Positions 33,282-41,563 of a DNA stretch of 64,000 bases are shown piece after piece; the stretch's first letter is position 1; each line of letters starts with the position of its first letter. Below the pieces are notes generated by a model. It saw only the letters and a program-made list of their open reading frames with translations, was not told the DNA's origin and did no database searches. This DNA is from Prauserella marina. Lineage in GTDB: Bacteria > Actinomycetota > Actinomycetes > Mycobacteriales > Pseudonocardiaceae. The DNA lies in assembly GCF_002240355.1 (NCBI RefSeq), contig NZ_CP016353.1, positions 1,166,501 through 1,230,500 on the forward strand. The letters are read 5' to 3'. A program made the translations under genes and the position numbers.

Positions 33282-34127
33282 TCAGACTGTGCTCGCCCGC
33301 GCGGGGGCGTCGTTGAAGCGGCCGACGGCGCGGGTGCGGACGCGTCCGGTCGAGGGGTCCTCGTCGACGTCGACCCTGATGCCGTAGGCGCGAGTCAGGT
33401 TCTCGCTGGTCAGTACCTCGCCGGGAGTGCCCTCAGCGGTGACCCGCCCCGATTCGAGCAGCAGCAACCGGTCGGCGATGGCAGCGGCCTGGTCGAGATC
33501 GTGCAGCACGACGCCGACACCGACGTCGTGCCGATCGGCCAGGTCGCGGATCACGTCGAGGATTTCGACCTGGTAGCGCAGGTCGAGGAAGGTGGTCGGC
33601 TCGTCGAGCAGTAGCAGCCCGGTGTCCTGGGCGAGGCAGCTCGCGAGCCACACCCGTTGTGCCTGGCCGCCGGACAGCGACTGCACGGCGCGGTCGGCGA
33701 TCGCGGCGAGACCGGTCAGCGTGATCGCCCGCTCGACGGCGGCGGGCCCTTCGGCGTCCTTTCCGCCCCACCGTGACCGGTGAGGGTGCCTGCCGAACTC
33801 GATGAGCTCGCGCACGTTCAGCCCGCCAGGCGCTGTCCTTTGCTGGGACAGCAACGTGATCCGGCGGGCGAGGTCCCTTGCCGACAGTGCCCGCAGATCG
33901 GCGCCGTCGGCGAAGGTGACCGCGCCGGACGCCGGGGGATGCAGTCGCGCGAGCGCGCGAAGCAGGGTGGACTTGCCGCTGCCGTTGGGGCCGATCAAGG
34001 CGGTGACGGTGCCCGCTTCGAGCGAGATCGACGTGGCGTGCACGACGACGTCGCCGCCATAGGCGATGTCGATCTCGCGCGCGGAGACGCCGCGGGCCGC
34101 TGAGGACGGGGGCACAGGCACCAGCAC
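33282..34127 (-). CDS. Iron-siderophore ABC transporter ATP-binding protein (FepC/FhuC-like)
   Basis: The 281-residue protein has Walker A GPNGSGKST, the FhuC-type LLSQQRTAPGGLNVRELIEFGRHPH Q-loop, signature LSGGQAQRVWLA and Walker B LLLLDEPTTFLD. The annotated GTG at 34127 is only a few bases from an IdeR-type iron box, so a start one or two GTG codons downstream, or leaderless translation, should be considered. It heads the iron-uptake operon with the lipoprotein and permease. Confidence 0.92.
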   Translation of the reverse strand: MLVPVPPSSAARGVSAREIDIAYGGDVVVHATSISLEAGTVTALIGPNGSGKSTLLRALARLHPPASGAVTFADGADLRALSARDLARRITLLSQQRTAPGGLNVRELIEFGRHPHRSRWGGKDAEGPAAVERAITLTGLAAIADRAVQSLSGGQAQRVWLASCLAQDTGLLLLDEPTTFLDLRYQVEILDVIRDLADRHDVGVGVVLHDLDQAAAIADRLLLLESGRVTAEGTPGEVLTSENLTRAYGIRVDVDEDPSTGRVRTRAVGRFNDAPARASTV

Positions 34128-34131
34128 ACAC

Positions 34132-34150
34132 TAAAGACAGGCTTGCCTAA
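34132..34150. promoter_or_regulatory. IdeR/DtxR-type iron box upstream of the siderophore importer
   Basis: TAAAGACAGGCTTGCCTAA (19 bp) matches the inverted TTAGG...CCTAA iron-box consensus at about 12 of 19 positions, counting on the minus strand as TTAGGCAAGCC.... It ends 5 bp upstream of the proposed ATPase start. Repression by Fe(II)-IdeR/DmdR is established for such boxes in actinobacteria. Function here is inferred from sequence and position. Confidence 0.65.
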
Positions 34151-34299
34151 CCGACAAGGTTTGTGGTCGCCGGCACATCTCGTGCTCCGCTAGCGGCGTG
34201 TGCTTTTCCGTGGTGCGGAACGGATTGATCACCCGGCGTGCCGGAGTCGGCGCGGATGGTGTTCTGCGGACCCGCGCTTCTCGATGTCCCGCGCGGATC

Positions 34300-37200
34300 T
34301 CACGGCGGCGTACGCGCGGCCGAGGCCGCGGCACGCAGCGCGCTCAATTGCGCAGGGCGGGCATGTTCGCCGAGCTGGTCGGTCAGAAACCGCTCCGCCT
34401 CTGCGTAGCCGCTGGGAACGAACGTCTCCGTCCGGAGGTGGAACGACTCCGCGGCCGCGTCGAGCGCTTCCTCCCAGCGCTCCAGCGTGGCCGACGTTCT
34501 CGCGTGCACGAGCAGCATCGCCGCCAGCGAAGGCAGGTAGCCGGGTTCGGTGGAACTCCGCTCTCTCGCGAACGCGACGGCCTTGTCCGTCGTGGCCGCC
34601 GACGTGCTCGGCTGCCCCAGCTCCGCGATGATCACCCCCGCCCGCAACCAGGTCTCGGCGAACGCGGGCCGATGGGCGACGGGGTCGTCCTCGGCGAGCC
34701 GCGCGACGGACTCCGTCGCCTCAAGGGCCGGGGAAAGCGCCTCCTCGTGCCGTCCGAGGTGGCGCAGCGCGAGGCAGGCGCAGCGCAACGCCGCCGCGAA
34801 CGTGGGCTCCCACCGGCGTGGGTCGGCGCTGGCGCCCTCGCGCAGGCGCGGGATCGCACGCAGAAGCACGTCCGCGCAGTGGGCGGACGGCTCCGTCGAG
34901 TTTTCCGCGATCTCGGCGATCTCGGTGCCGGGCACGGCGGTGCCGCCGGGTCTGCCGAAGCCGCTTTCGCGCAGTTCGGCCATGGCCGCCTCGAAGGACA
35001 ACGGGTCGGTTCCGGTCAGCTCACCGAAGATCCGGGAAACGGGGTCGCGGCTCACGAACTCCCTCCTCGCCGATTCGATGGCTTCGGCGAGCCCGGGAAA
35101 CCGGTCGTCGGCTCTGGCCGGGCCGGCCAGAGCCGTGGCGAAGCCTTCGACCACGGCCGCGAGTTCACCGGCGAACCCACCGGCCAATTCGCCCGGCCTG
35201 CGCGGATCCCGCCACGGCTCGTCGCCCGCGAGCTGATCGCCGAGAATCGTCACGGCTGTCGTGAGGTGGGCCTCGGGCCCGCTGCGACCGTGGTTCTCGC
35301 GTCGCAGAGTGATCTCCGCGGCCTCCGTGCACGCGGTCAGCGCCTCGTCCCACTCCCGTAGTTCACCGAGCACCGCGCCGAACTGGACCAGCTCTACCGA
35401 CAGGATCCATTCGTGCTCAACCGGGTTGTCGGCGGCGAGCCCTCTGCGGATCTCGATGCTCTCGCGAAGGGCGGCGGCGGCCTCGGTCTGTCTGCCGAGC
35501 CGGTGAAGCACGCTCGACAGCGCGTTCAGCGTTCCCGCGAGGTGTTCTTCGTTGCCTGCGGGATCGGCCTCGGCGATCGCCCTGCTGAGGTGCGCGGCTT
35601 CCGTGCACACGGCGAGCGCCTGCTCCCAGTGGCCGAAGTCGATGAGGATCTGCTCGCGGGATTCCACTGACGACAACAGACTCGCGCGAAACTCCGGATC
35701 GCGGTGAGCCATCTTCCTGCCGATGACGATCGATTCCCCGATCGTCGCCAGTGCCTCGTCCTCGTGTTCGAGTTCACCGTGGACTCTGGCTAGATGTTCC
35801 AATGTGGACCGAAGATTTTCCTCATGCCGAAAGGGATCGGCGGCGTGGAGCTTCCTCGCCGCGGTGACGGCCTCGACCGCCCCCTCCAGCGCCTCCTCGT
35901 GCCGGTCCAGCTCGCCGAGGATCATCGTCCGTAAATTTAGCCAGAGACAGAGATTCAGCTCGTGCTCGCCCGCGTCGTCATCGTCACCGGAAGCGAGTTT
36001 CCGAAACGACGCGATGGCTTCGTCGACCTTTTCCAGCGCCTCCTCGGTGCGCTCCAGTCGCATCAGCGCCGCCGCGGTACCGCCGAGCAGGACGGCGAGA
36101 TCTCCTTGGTGTTGCGACGGATCCTTCGCGGCCAGCTCGCGCATGATGCCCACCGACTCGTCGAGCGCGGCGAGCGCGTCGTGTTGCCGGCTGGTCGGCG
36201 TCCATCTCGACCCGGTGATGATCTTGTTCAGGAAGGCCGTCCACCAGACCTCCGTGCCGCCTTCCATGATCTGGCTGCCACCGAAGTAGGCAAGGGCCTC
36301 GGCGAGCGAAAGCCGGAAGGATCCGGGGTCCCGTTCGGCGAGCCCTCGGAACAACCGCACGGCCTCGGTGAAGGCCGCGCCTGCCTTCTCCGCTCGCGCC
36401 GCCTCGTGAAGACGCTTGCCGAGCGCGACGTTGATGTTCGCTTTGCCCTCGGCATCCGGTGTTCTCGCCAGCCGGTGGTTCGCGAGGCGCTCGGCGAGGT
36501 CGGCCGCGGCGACGGTGAGTGCTCCCTTGGTGCCGTCGGGCAGCAGGTCGTCCAGTTCTTCGAGGCAGGACATGAGATGCGGCCACCGCTCGCTCGCCGC
36601 GACGAGGAAGCCGATCGCCCTCGGCGCGTACGCCGGCGGGTCGCTACCGTCGCCGCGCGGGGTGAGCAGCAGGCAGGCGGCGCCGTCGGTCCAGGCGTCC
36701 GCGACGGTGACCGGCGAATCGTGACCGGGAATCGACAGCGCGAGGAAGTCCTCGGCGAGCCGGTCGGGGTAGAGCGGCTCCAGGACGGTGCGGGCTTCGG
36801 ACGGCGGATAGCAGTAACCGTGGTCGGTCAGCATGCGGTCGGCGTCACCCAGGCCGACGGCCGTGAGCGCCGCGACGGCGTCGCGGTAGGAAACCGGTCC
36901 GGTGAGCGTCGCGGTGAACACGACCCTCGCCATGTCGTCGGGCGGTGTCCGGAACGCGACGCGACCTCCGGCGGGGTTGCCGTCGGCGAGGTTCGTGCCG
37001 CTGTCGTGGAGGGTGTGCCAGTGATGCCGTTCGCGCTGAAGCAGGTAGGCGGTCAGGCCGGTCATGTCCTCGGGGGCGCCGGGGGTGTCCGCCGTTCTGG
37101 CGAGCCGGTCGACCGCGACCAGCGCCGCCATGTGCACGGCGAGCGCGAGTCCGAATTCGGCGCGGTCCAGCCAGCGCGGGACGGGGATCTCCGCAGGGGG

Positions 37201-37941
37201 GATCCGGTAGCGGCTCGCGAAACAGTCGCGAGCGGCCACGAACATGTGTTGCCTCGCCTCGCCCGCGAGTGGAAGCGGTTCGAGGCCCTTGCTGACGCAG
37301 GCTTCGCCCGGCCAGCCCGCCTGGACGAGCGCGTGCCGCAGCGAAGGCCACACGTGCGGGCTCCGCGCCAGCAGCAGCACCCTGACCGGTACGTCCGCGC
37401 GAAGGACCTTGTTGCCGAACAACATCGCGAGATGCGCGAGCGGCCACCGGTCGGCGTAGTCGGCGATCAGCAACAGCCCGGTCGCGTTCGTGGTACGCAG
37501 ATCCTGACTCGACGGTTCGGCCGCGTCGACGAGCCCGGTCGTGTGTTCGGCGGTGAGTACCTTCCAGCCGTCGGCGGTCGCGCGTTCGGCGATCAAGTTC
37601 GCCAGCCGCGTCTTGCCATGCCCTCCTGGCGCGTGCAGCCACAACACCGCTCTGCTCTCGTCGCCGTCACGCCATGCGGTGAGTTCGTCGACCTCGTCGG
37701 TTCTTCCGGTGAAGTCCACGACGGCGGAGCGAGCGTTGAGCAGTTGGCTCGGCTGCGCGGGAAATCCGTCGAGCGCCGTGAGCGGAGGCGGCGGCCGGTC
37801 GCCGGAGAGGTGGTCCCGCAGCAGGTACACCGGTCCCGCGCCCTCGATGACGTGCAGGTCGCCGCCGATGAGCCCGTATGCGTTTCCGGCCTCGGCGTGG
37901 ACGTTCTGGACGATCCGTCCTTCGGGCACGCCCTTGGTCAC
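34300..37941 (-). CDS. STAND/NLR-like ATPase with TPR repeats and N-terminal signalling motif
   Basis: The 1213-residue protein starts at a GTG overlapping the stop of the 148-residue gene (GTGA). Residues 10-31 hold a short motif (VQNVHAEAG, then GLIGGDLH). After a Pro-rich linker comes an NTPase: Walker A APGGHGKTR at 104-112, Walker B LLLIADYAD at about 156-164, and LLLARSPHVW as a sensor-1-like strand. A winged-helix-like region follows. From about residue 560 the protein is helical repeats, many of TPR type (for example EALEKVDEAIASFRKLA). This is the architecture of a bacterial NLR-type switch that opens on ligand sensing by the repeats. The ligand is unknown. Confidence 0.8.
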   Translation of the reverse strand: MTKGVPEGRIVQNVHAEAGNAYGLIGGDLHVIEGAGPVYLLRDHLSGDRPPPPLTALDGFPAQPSQLLNARSAVVDFTGRTDEVDELTAWRDGDESRAVLWLHAPGGHGKTRLANLIAERATADGWKVLTAEHTTGLVDAAEPSSQDLRTTNATGLLLIADYADRWPLAHLAMLFGNKVLRADVPVRVLLLARSPHVWPSLRHALVQAGWPGEACVSKGLEPLPLAGEARQHMFVAARDCFASRYRIPPAEIPVPRWLDRAEFGLALAVHMAALVAVDRLARTADTPGAPEDMTGLTAYLLQRERHHWHTLHDSGTNLADGNPAGGRVAFRTPPDDMARVVFTATLTGPVSYRDAVAALTAVGLGDADRMLTDHGYCYPPSEARTVLEPLYPDRLAEDFLALSIPGHDSPVTVADAWTDGAACLLLTPRGDGSDPPAYAPRAIGFLVAASERWPHLMSCLEELDDLLPDGTKGALTVAAADLAERLANHRLARTPDAEGKANINVALGKRLHEAARAEKAGAAFTEAVRLFRGLAERDPGSFRLSLAEALAYFGGSQIMEGGTEVWWTAFLNKIITGSRWTPTSRQHDALAALDESVGIMRELAAKDPSQHQGDLAVLLGGTAAALMRLERTEEALEKVDEAIASFRKLASGDDDDAGEHELNLCLWLNLRTMILGELDRHEEALEGAVEAVTAARKLHAADPFRHEENLRSTLEHLARVHGELEHEDEALATIGESIVIGRKMAHRDPEFRASLLSSVESREQILIDFGHWEQALAVCTEAAHLSRAIAEADPAGNEEHLAGTLNALSSVLHRLGRQTEAAAALRESIEIRRGLAADNPVEHEWILSVELVQFGAVLGELREWDEALTACTEAAEITLRRENHGRSGPEAHLTTAVTILGDQLAGDEPWRDPRRPGELAGGFAGELAAVVEGFATALAGPARADDRFPGLAEAIESARREFVSRDPVSRIFGELTGTDPLSFEAAMAELRESGFGRPGGTAVPGTEIAEIAENSTEPSAHCADVLLRAIPRLREGASADPRRWEPTFAAALRCACLALRHLGRHEEALSPALEATESVARLAEDDPVAHRPAFAETWLRAGVIIAELGQPSTSAATTDKAVAFARERSSTEPGYLPSLAAMLLVHARTSATLERWEEALDAAAESFHLRTETFVPSGYAEAERFLTDQLGEHARPAQLSALRAAASAARTPP

Positions 37942-38384
37942 GGCAGCGGGAAGGGGTGATTGGTGATGGTGCCGCCGATGACGCCCTGTGCCGTCGAATT
38001 CTGGCCGCTCGCGGTGATGTGCTGCTCGATCGTCGTTTCCTGAACCGGTTGCCGCCGGATCTCGTGCAGCAGTGCCTCCAGTTCGTACCTCGCCTCGGGG
38101 TGCGTGGCCAGCAGATCCCGAAGCCGCGTTTCCCACATGATTTCGGCCCTCAGCAGCGCGGCAGCAGCCCCGTCCTCGCCGGTCTCGCTGAGTTCTTCGG
38201 CCGATCGCCGCAATTCGGCGGCGATCCTTCGTTCCAGTTCGGTCCCGGATCGCCGCCACAGCGCCGGAATCTTCTTGACCAGCTCCACCAATCCGTTGGC
38301 CAGCGCTTTGACGAGTTCCTTTCCGCCTTCGGTCGCCAGTGTCTCGATCATGTCCGGCACAGCCCCCACCCCCGAACGGCTCAT
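37938..38384 (-). CDS. Small helical protein with C-terminal motif shared with the STAND ATPase; putative Bell-type effector
   Basis: The 148-residue protein has a helical domain of about 100 residues: a hydrophobic Gly-containing helix (TEGGKELVKALANGLVELVK), then charged amphipathic helices. After Pro113 comes a beta-prone, Gln/Asn/Ser/Thr-rich tail, IEQHITASGQN...QGVIGGTITN, ending at residue 148. The tail resembles residues 10-31 of the adjacent ATPase. Helical effector plus C-terminal amyloid-type motif beside an NLR with the same motif is the pattern described for Bell-domain proteins. The start may instead be the ATG at 38351. Membrane-targeting cell death is an inference. Confidence 0.65.
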   Translation of the reverse strand: MSRSGVGAVPDMIETLATEGGKELVKALANGLVELVKKIPALWRRSGTELERRIAAELRRSAEELSETGEDGAAAALLRAEIMWETRLRDLLATHPEARYELEALLHEIRRQPVQETTIEQHITASGQNSTAQGVIGGTITNHPFPLP

Positions 38385-38457
38385 TGCGGGCCTGCTCGGG
38401 CCCGCCTTGTGATCGTCAGCACCACGTTAGCGGTTTCGCGGTGGGGTGTGGGCAGGG

Positions 38458-39084
38458 TCAGGAAGGAGCGAACGCGCGCAGCACCGCGTCGACGAGGCCG
38501 TCGGCGAAGGCGTCGTCGAGCGCCCCGGTGCGCAGCAGCCAGCGCTGGGCGATGGGGGACCAGAGCAGGTCGATGACGAGATCGAGATCGGCGCCGGAAT
38601 CGAGTTGGCCCGCGCGTTGCCCACTCCGGAGCCGGTCCTTCTTCACCGCCGCCATCGGTGCCGCCATGCGTTCCCTGTACCCGGCGGCCAATTCGGGGTC
38701 GCCCGCGATCTCGATGTTGAGCGCGCGCACGGGTGCTTCGAAGGCGGGATCGGTGAATTCGGCGACCGTCGCCCGCAGGACGGTCTTCAGATCGGCTTCG
38801 AGGTCGCCCGTGTCCGGCAGGGCCATGGTGCCGGAATCCTTTTCGGCACCATGGTTTTCCTGCTCGGGATCGCCTTCGCTGAGTGCGAGGATCGCGTCGA
38901 AGACCACCGCGCCCTTCGAAGGCCACCAGCGGTAGATGGTCTGCTTGCCGACTCCCGCCTTCGCCGCGATCGCCTCGATGCTGACCTTCTGGTAGCCGGC
39001 CTCGGTGATGAGCGCCCTTGTCGCCGCAAGGATCGCGGACCGGGACTTCGCGTTGCGTCGTGCTGGATTCGGCCGGTTCGTCAT
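38458..39084 (-). CDS. TetR family transcriptional regulator
   Basis: The 208-residue protein has an N-terminal helix-turn-helix (RSAILAATRALITEAGYQKV, then IEAIAAKAGVGKQTIYRWW) and a TetR_C-type C-terminal domain with LLWSPIAQRWLLRTGALDD. It is divergent from an SDR gene. The 108-bp gap contains two near-identical 17-bp palindromes, one overlapping the SDR -35 box and one near its transcription start. It almost certainly represses the SDR gene and itself. Confidence 0.93.
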   Translation of the reverse strand: MTNRPNPARRNAKSRSAILAATRALITEAGYQKVSIEAIAAKAGVGKQTIYRWWPSKGAVVFDAILALSEGDPEQENHGAEKDSGTMALPDTGDLEADLKTVLRATVAEFTDPAFEAPVRALNIEIAGDPELAAGYRERMAAPMAAVKKDRLRSGQRAGQLDSGADLDLVIDLLWSPIAQRWLLRTGALDDAFADGLVDAVLRAFAPS

Positions 39085-39103
39085 GCGCCCAGCCTAGGCG
39101 AAA

Positions 39104-39120
39104 CGAGACGGTCCGTCTTG
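39104..39120. promoter_or_regulatory. TetR operator O1 (17-bp palindrome)
   Basis: CGAGACGGTCCGTCTTG has 7 of 8 arm positions symmetric around a central T. It lies 20 bp upstream of the TetR start and overlaps the -35 box of the SDR promoter. It matches O2 at 39157 in all but two bases, strongly suggesting the same binding protein. Confidence 0.8.
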
Positions 39121-39147
39121 ACAGGTCCATGGGCACGCTCGTAGTGT
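39118..39147 (+). promoter_or_regulatory. SDR promoter
   Basis: TTGACA at 39118-39123 is a perfect -35 box. An 18-bp spacer separates it from TAGTGT at 39142-39147. Transcription would start near 39154, within or just before operator O2, about 39 bp ahead of the SDR start codon. Confidence 0.6.
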
Positions 39148-39156
39148 CTGACCAAT

Positions 39157-39173
39157 CGAGACGGACCGTCTCG
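39157..39173. promoter_or_regulatory. TetR operator O2 (perfect 17-bp palindrome)
   Basis: CGAGACGGACCGTCTCG is perfectly palindromic around a central A. It is located at the expected transcription start of the SDR gene, 19 bp upstream of its ATG. Binding there would block initiation or early elongation. It pairs with O1 53 bp away (start to start), about five helical turns. Confidence 0.85.
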
Positions 39174-39192
39174 TCTTGCGAAAGGGGCGTAC

Positions 39193-40056
39193 ATGACCAC
39201 CACGGGTATCGAGACCCGCCACATGGCCGATGAGCGTCAGGGAAGGGCCTGGTTCATCACGGGTGCCTCACGCGGTCTCGGCCGCGCGTTCGCCGAGGCG
39301 GCGCTCGCGGCAGGCGACCGGGTCGTCGGCACCGCGAGGGACGTCGGCCCGCTCGCCGAACTCGCCGTCGGATACCAGGGCAGACTGCTCGCACTGGAAC
39401 TGGACATCGCAGATCGGGCCGCCGTCCACGCCGTCGTCGACAAGGCCGTCGCCGAGCTCGGCGGGCTCGACATCGTCGTCAACAACGCGGGTCAGCTCCT
39501 GTACGGCATGCTCGAAGAAGCGACAGAGGAGCAGGTGCGCGCCCACTTCGACACCAACGTGCACGGTGCGCTCTGGGTCGGCCAGGCGGTGCTGCCGTAC
39601 CTGCGAGAGCAGGGCAGCGGGCACGTCGTGCAGGTGACGTCCATGGGATCGACGGGAGGTTTCGCCTCGGTCGGCCTCTACAGCGCCGGAAAAGCGGCGC
39701 TGGACGCGCTCAGCGAAGCACTCGCCATGGAAGTGGAGTCCTTCGGTGTCTCGGTGACCATCGTGCAGCCGGGCAGTTTCGCCACCGACCTGTTCACCCG
39801 GGGCACGACCATGACCGAGGAACGCGGTCACTACGCCCCGCTGCGGGCCAAGCTCGCCGAACTGTGGGCCGATGCCGACGCGGGCGAGCCGGCCGAGGCC
39901 GCGGCCGTGCTGCTCAGGGCGATCGAGATCCAGCCTCCGCCCAAGCGGCTCATTCTCGGCTCGACCTCCTACGACCTGGTGCTGAAGGACCTCGAAGCGC
40001 GCATCGGCGAACACCGCCGCTGGGAAGAACTCAGCAGGCAGGCCGGGCAGGCGTGA
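39193..40056 (+). CDS. SDR family oxidoreductase
   Basis: The 287-residue protein is a classical SDR: TGASRGLG near residues 23-30, NNAGQLLYG, catalytic Ser in VTSMGSTGGF, and Y-x-x-x-K in LYSAGKAALD. The N-terminus carries about 15 extra residues before the first strand; an internal ATG (residue 11) is possible. An AAAGGGG site precedes the ATG. It is tightly controlled by the divergent TetR via two operators, so it probably acts on an inducing xenobiotic or signal carbonyl compound. Substrate unknown. Confidence 0.92.
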   Translation: MTTTGIETRHMADERQGRAWFITGASRGLGRAFAEAALAAGDRVVGTARDVGPLAELAVGYQGRLLALELDIADRAAVHAVVDKAVAELGGLDIVVNNAGQLLYGMLEEATEEQVRAHFDTNVHGALWVGQAVLPYLREQGSGHVVQVTSMGSTGGFASVGLYSAGKAALDALSEALAMEVESFGVSVTIVQPGSFATDLFTRGTTMTEERGHYAPLRAKLAELWADADAGEPAEAAAVLLRAIEIQPPPKRLILGSTSYDLVLKDLEARIGEHRRWEELSRQAGQA

Positions 40057-40074
40057 CGGACCAAGCGGGGGCGC

Positions 40075-41520
40075 TCATTCGAGCGGGATTCGTACCACCG
40101 GCGAGCCGTTGACCCCGAACCACGTCACCCACTCGCTCACGAGGTCGAACTCGATGGCGACGGCCCCCTCGTGGGCGGGGACCTCGACGCGCACCGCGAA
40201 CTCGGCCCGTTCGCCAGGGCCGATGCCCTGACCGGGAAGCGCGATCCTGGTCAGGTCGCGCACGGTCTGGTCGCGCAGGTGGACCCGCACGCCAAGCAGG
40301 ACGGGGCCGAACTCGGCTTCGGAGGGCAGCCAGCGCCGGGGCCCCGGGTTGCGTACCTCGCAGATGCCCTCGACGACACTCGTGCCTTCGACGGTGCTCA
40401 CCCGCACGCCGCTGATGCTCAGCTCGCCGACGAGGCCGTCGGCCTCCCTGCTGTCAGCGACCTCCGCGCCTTCCTTGCGGAGCCAGAACATGCGCCGGTC
40501 GCCGATGGCGGCGCGGGTGGGAGCCGCGAAGGTCGCCTCGTCGTCCCTTCCCTCGACGACGTCGTCGAACGTGTCGAGATCCACCCAGCGCGGCGACGAG
40601 TCGAGCAGGCACAACCGCAGTTCGGTGAAACCGGACTCGCGCGCGGTGGCCCAGACGTCCTCGATGATCACGTCGTTCTCGATGACGCCGAAATTGCGCA
40701 TCTCGTACTGCGACTGCGCTTGGCAGGAGTGCAGCGGGCCTGGCTCGGCGAACGCCGCGATGCCACCAGGTCGCAGCACCCGCGCCAGTTCCCTGATGAC
40801 GTCGTCGGGATTGGGGACGTGGTGGAACGCGTCGTAGGACAGGATCCGGTCGACGGCGGCGTCGGGAAGGTCGATGCGGTGACCGTCGAACACGAGGAAC
40901 TCCGGCGAGGGCTGGTCGCCGAGTACCGGAAGCCTTTCGTAGAGCTGTTTTCCGAGCTCCAGCGCCGTCGGTGAGACATCGAGGGCGATGACCTTGCAGC
41001 CGAGCTGGGTCAGGAACCGGCTCGTCCAGCAGGTTCCCGCGCCGAAGTCGAGCACGGTCATACCAGGAAGCGGCCGCAGCGCCCTGAGTACCTGCCCGAA
41101 CGTGACGAGCAGGTCCGGTGTTTCCGCTACGTCTTTGAAGGGCTTCGTCAGCAGTACGCCGGGATCCTCGACCGCGCGGAAGTAGCCCTCGGCCCGCTCC
41201 GACAGTTCCTCGACGGTCACCGTCCTGATCAGTTCGGCGACGTCGATCCAGTGTGGGTCGCCGTTTCCGTTGCTCGCCTGCCGCTTCTTGTCGCGCGGGC
41301 CGGCGGGTTCGAGCCGTGCGGCGAACTCCTCCGACGAGGCGAGGCTCGCGCAAATGTCGGTGAGTGTCATCTCGCCCGACCGCAGGGCACTCAGGTATTG
41401 CGCCGCGCCCGACTCGTCGGCGGCGCGGCCGAGGATCAACCGGTAGGCGCGGTCGACAGCGGCTTCGGCGCCGTCCTGGTCATCCTGAGCCAGGGTTCGT
41501 GGTGGATTCGCGCGGTGCAC
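40075..41520 (-). CDS. DUF4214-methyltransferase-Ig-like fusion protein
   Basis: The 481-residue protein has three parts. Residues 15-75 match a DUF4214-type domain (VDRAYRLILGRAADESGAAQYL). Residues 90-350 are a class I SAM methyltransferase with motif I VLDFGAGTCWTSRFL, motif II ALDVSP, motif IV ILSYDAFHHVPNPDD and VLRPGGIAAFAEPG. Residues 375-481 form a beta-rich, Wzt/Ig-like C-terminal domain (LLGVRVHLRDQTVRDLTRIALPG). DUF4214 and such C-terminal domains occur in glycan-modifying proteins, so methylation of a cell-surface polysaccharide is plausible. The start is an ATG or upstream GTG-type codon at 41520. Confidence 0.82.
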   Translation of the reverse strand: MHRANPPRTLAQDDQDGAEAAVDRAYRLILGRAADESGAAQYLSALRSGEMTLTDICASLASSEEFAARLEPAGPRDKKRQASNGNGDPHWIDVAELIRTVTVEELSERAEGYFRAVEDPGVLLTKPFKDVAETPDLLVTFGQVLRALRPLPGMTVLDFGAGTCWTSRFLTQLGCKVIALDVSPTALELGKQLYERLPVLGDQPSPEFLVFDGHRIDLPDAAVDRILSYDAFHHVPNPDDVIRELARVLRPGGIAAFAEPGPLHSCQAQSQYEMRNFGVIENDVIIEDVWATARESGFTELRLCLLDSSPRWVDLDTFDDVVEGRDDEATFAAPTRAAIGDRRMFWLRKEGAEVADSREADGLVGELSISGVRVSTVEGTSVVEGICEVRNPGPRRWLPSEAEFGPVLLGVRVHLRDQTVRDLTRIALPGQGIGPGERAEFAVRVEVPAHEGAVAIEFDLVSEWVTWFGVNGSPVVRIPLE

Positions 41521-41563
41521 GCCGAGACGCTACACGGTAAGGCCGTTCTCGCCGGAGCCGCTG

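Noticed and set aside
31689-33614. 641-codon plus-strand frame across the siderophore importer
   Set aside because: Antisense to the binding-protein and permease genes, which have clear domains; Gln/Arg/His-rich shadow composition.
35962-37959. 665-codon plus-strand frame opposite the STAND ATPase
   Set aside because: Shadow of the ATPase gene, whose Walker motifs and TPRs are clear in the minus frame.
37942-38259. N-terminal extension of the STAND ATPase upstream of 37941
   Set aside because: The extra 106 residues are Arg/Gly-rich, overlap the 148-residue gene in another frame, and the GTGA overlap gives a natural start.
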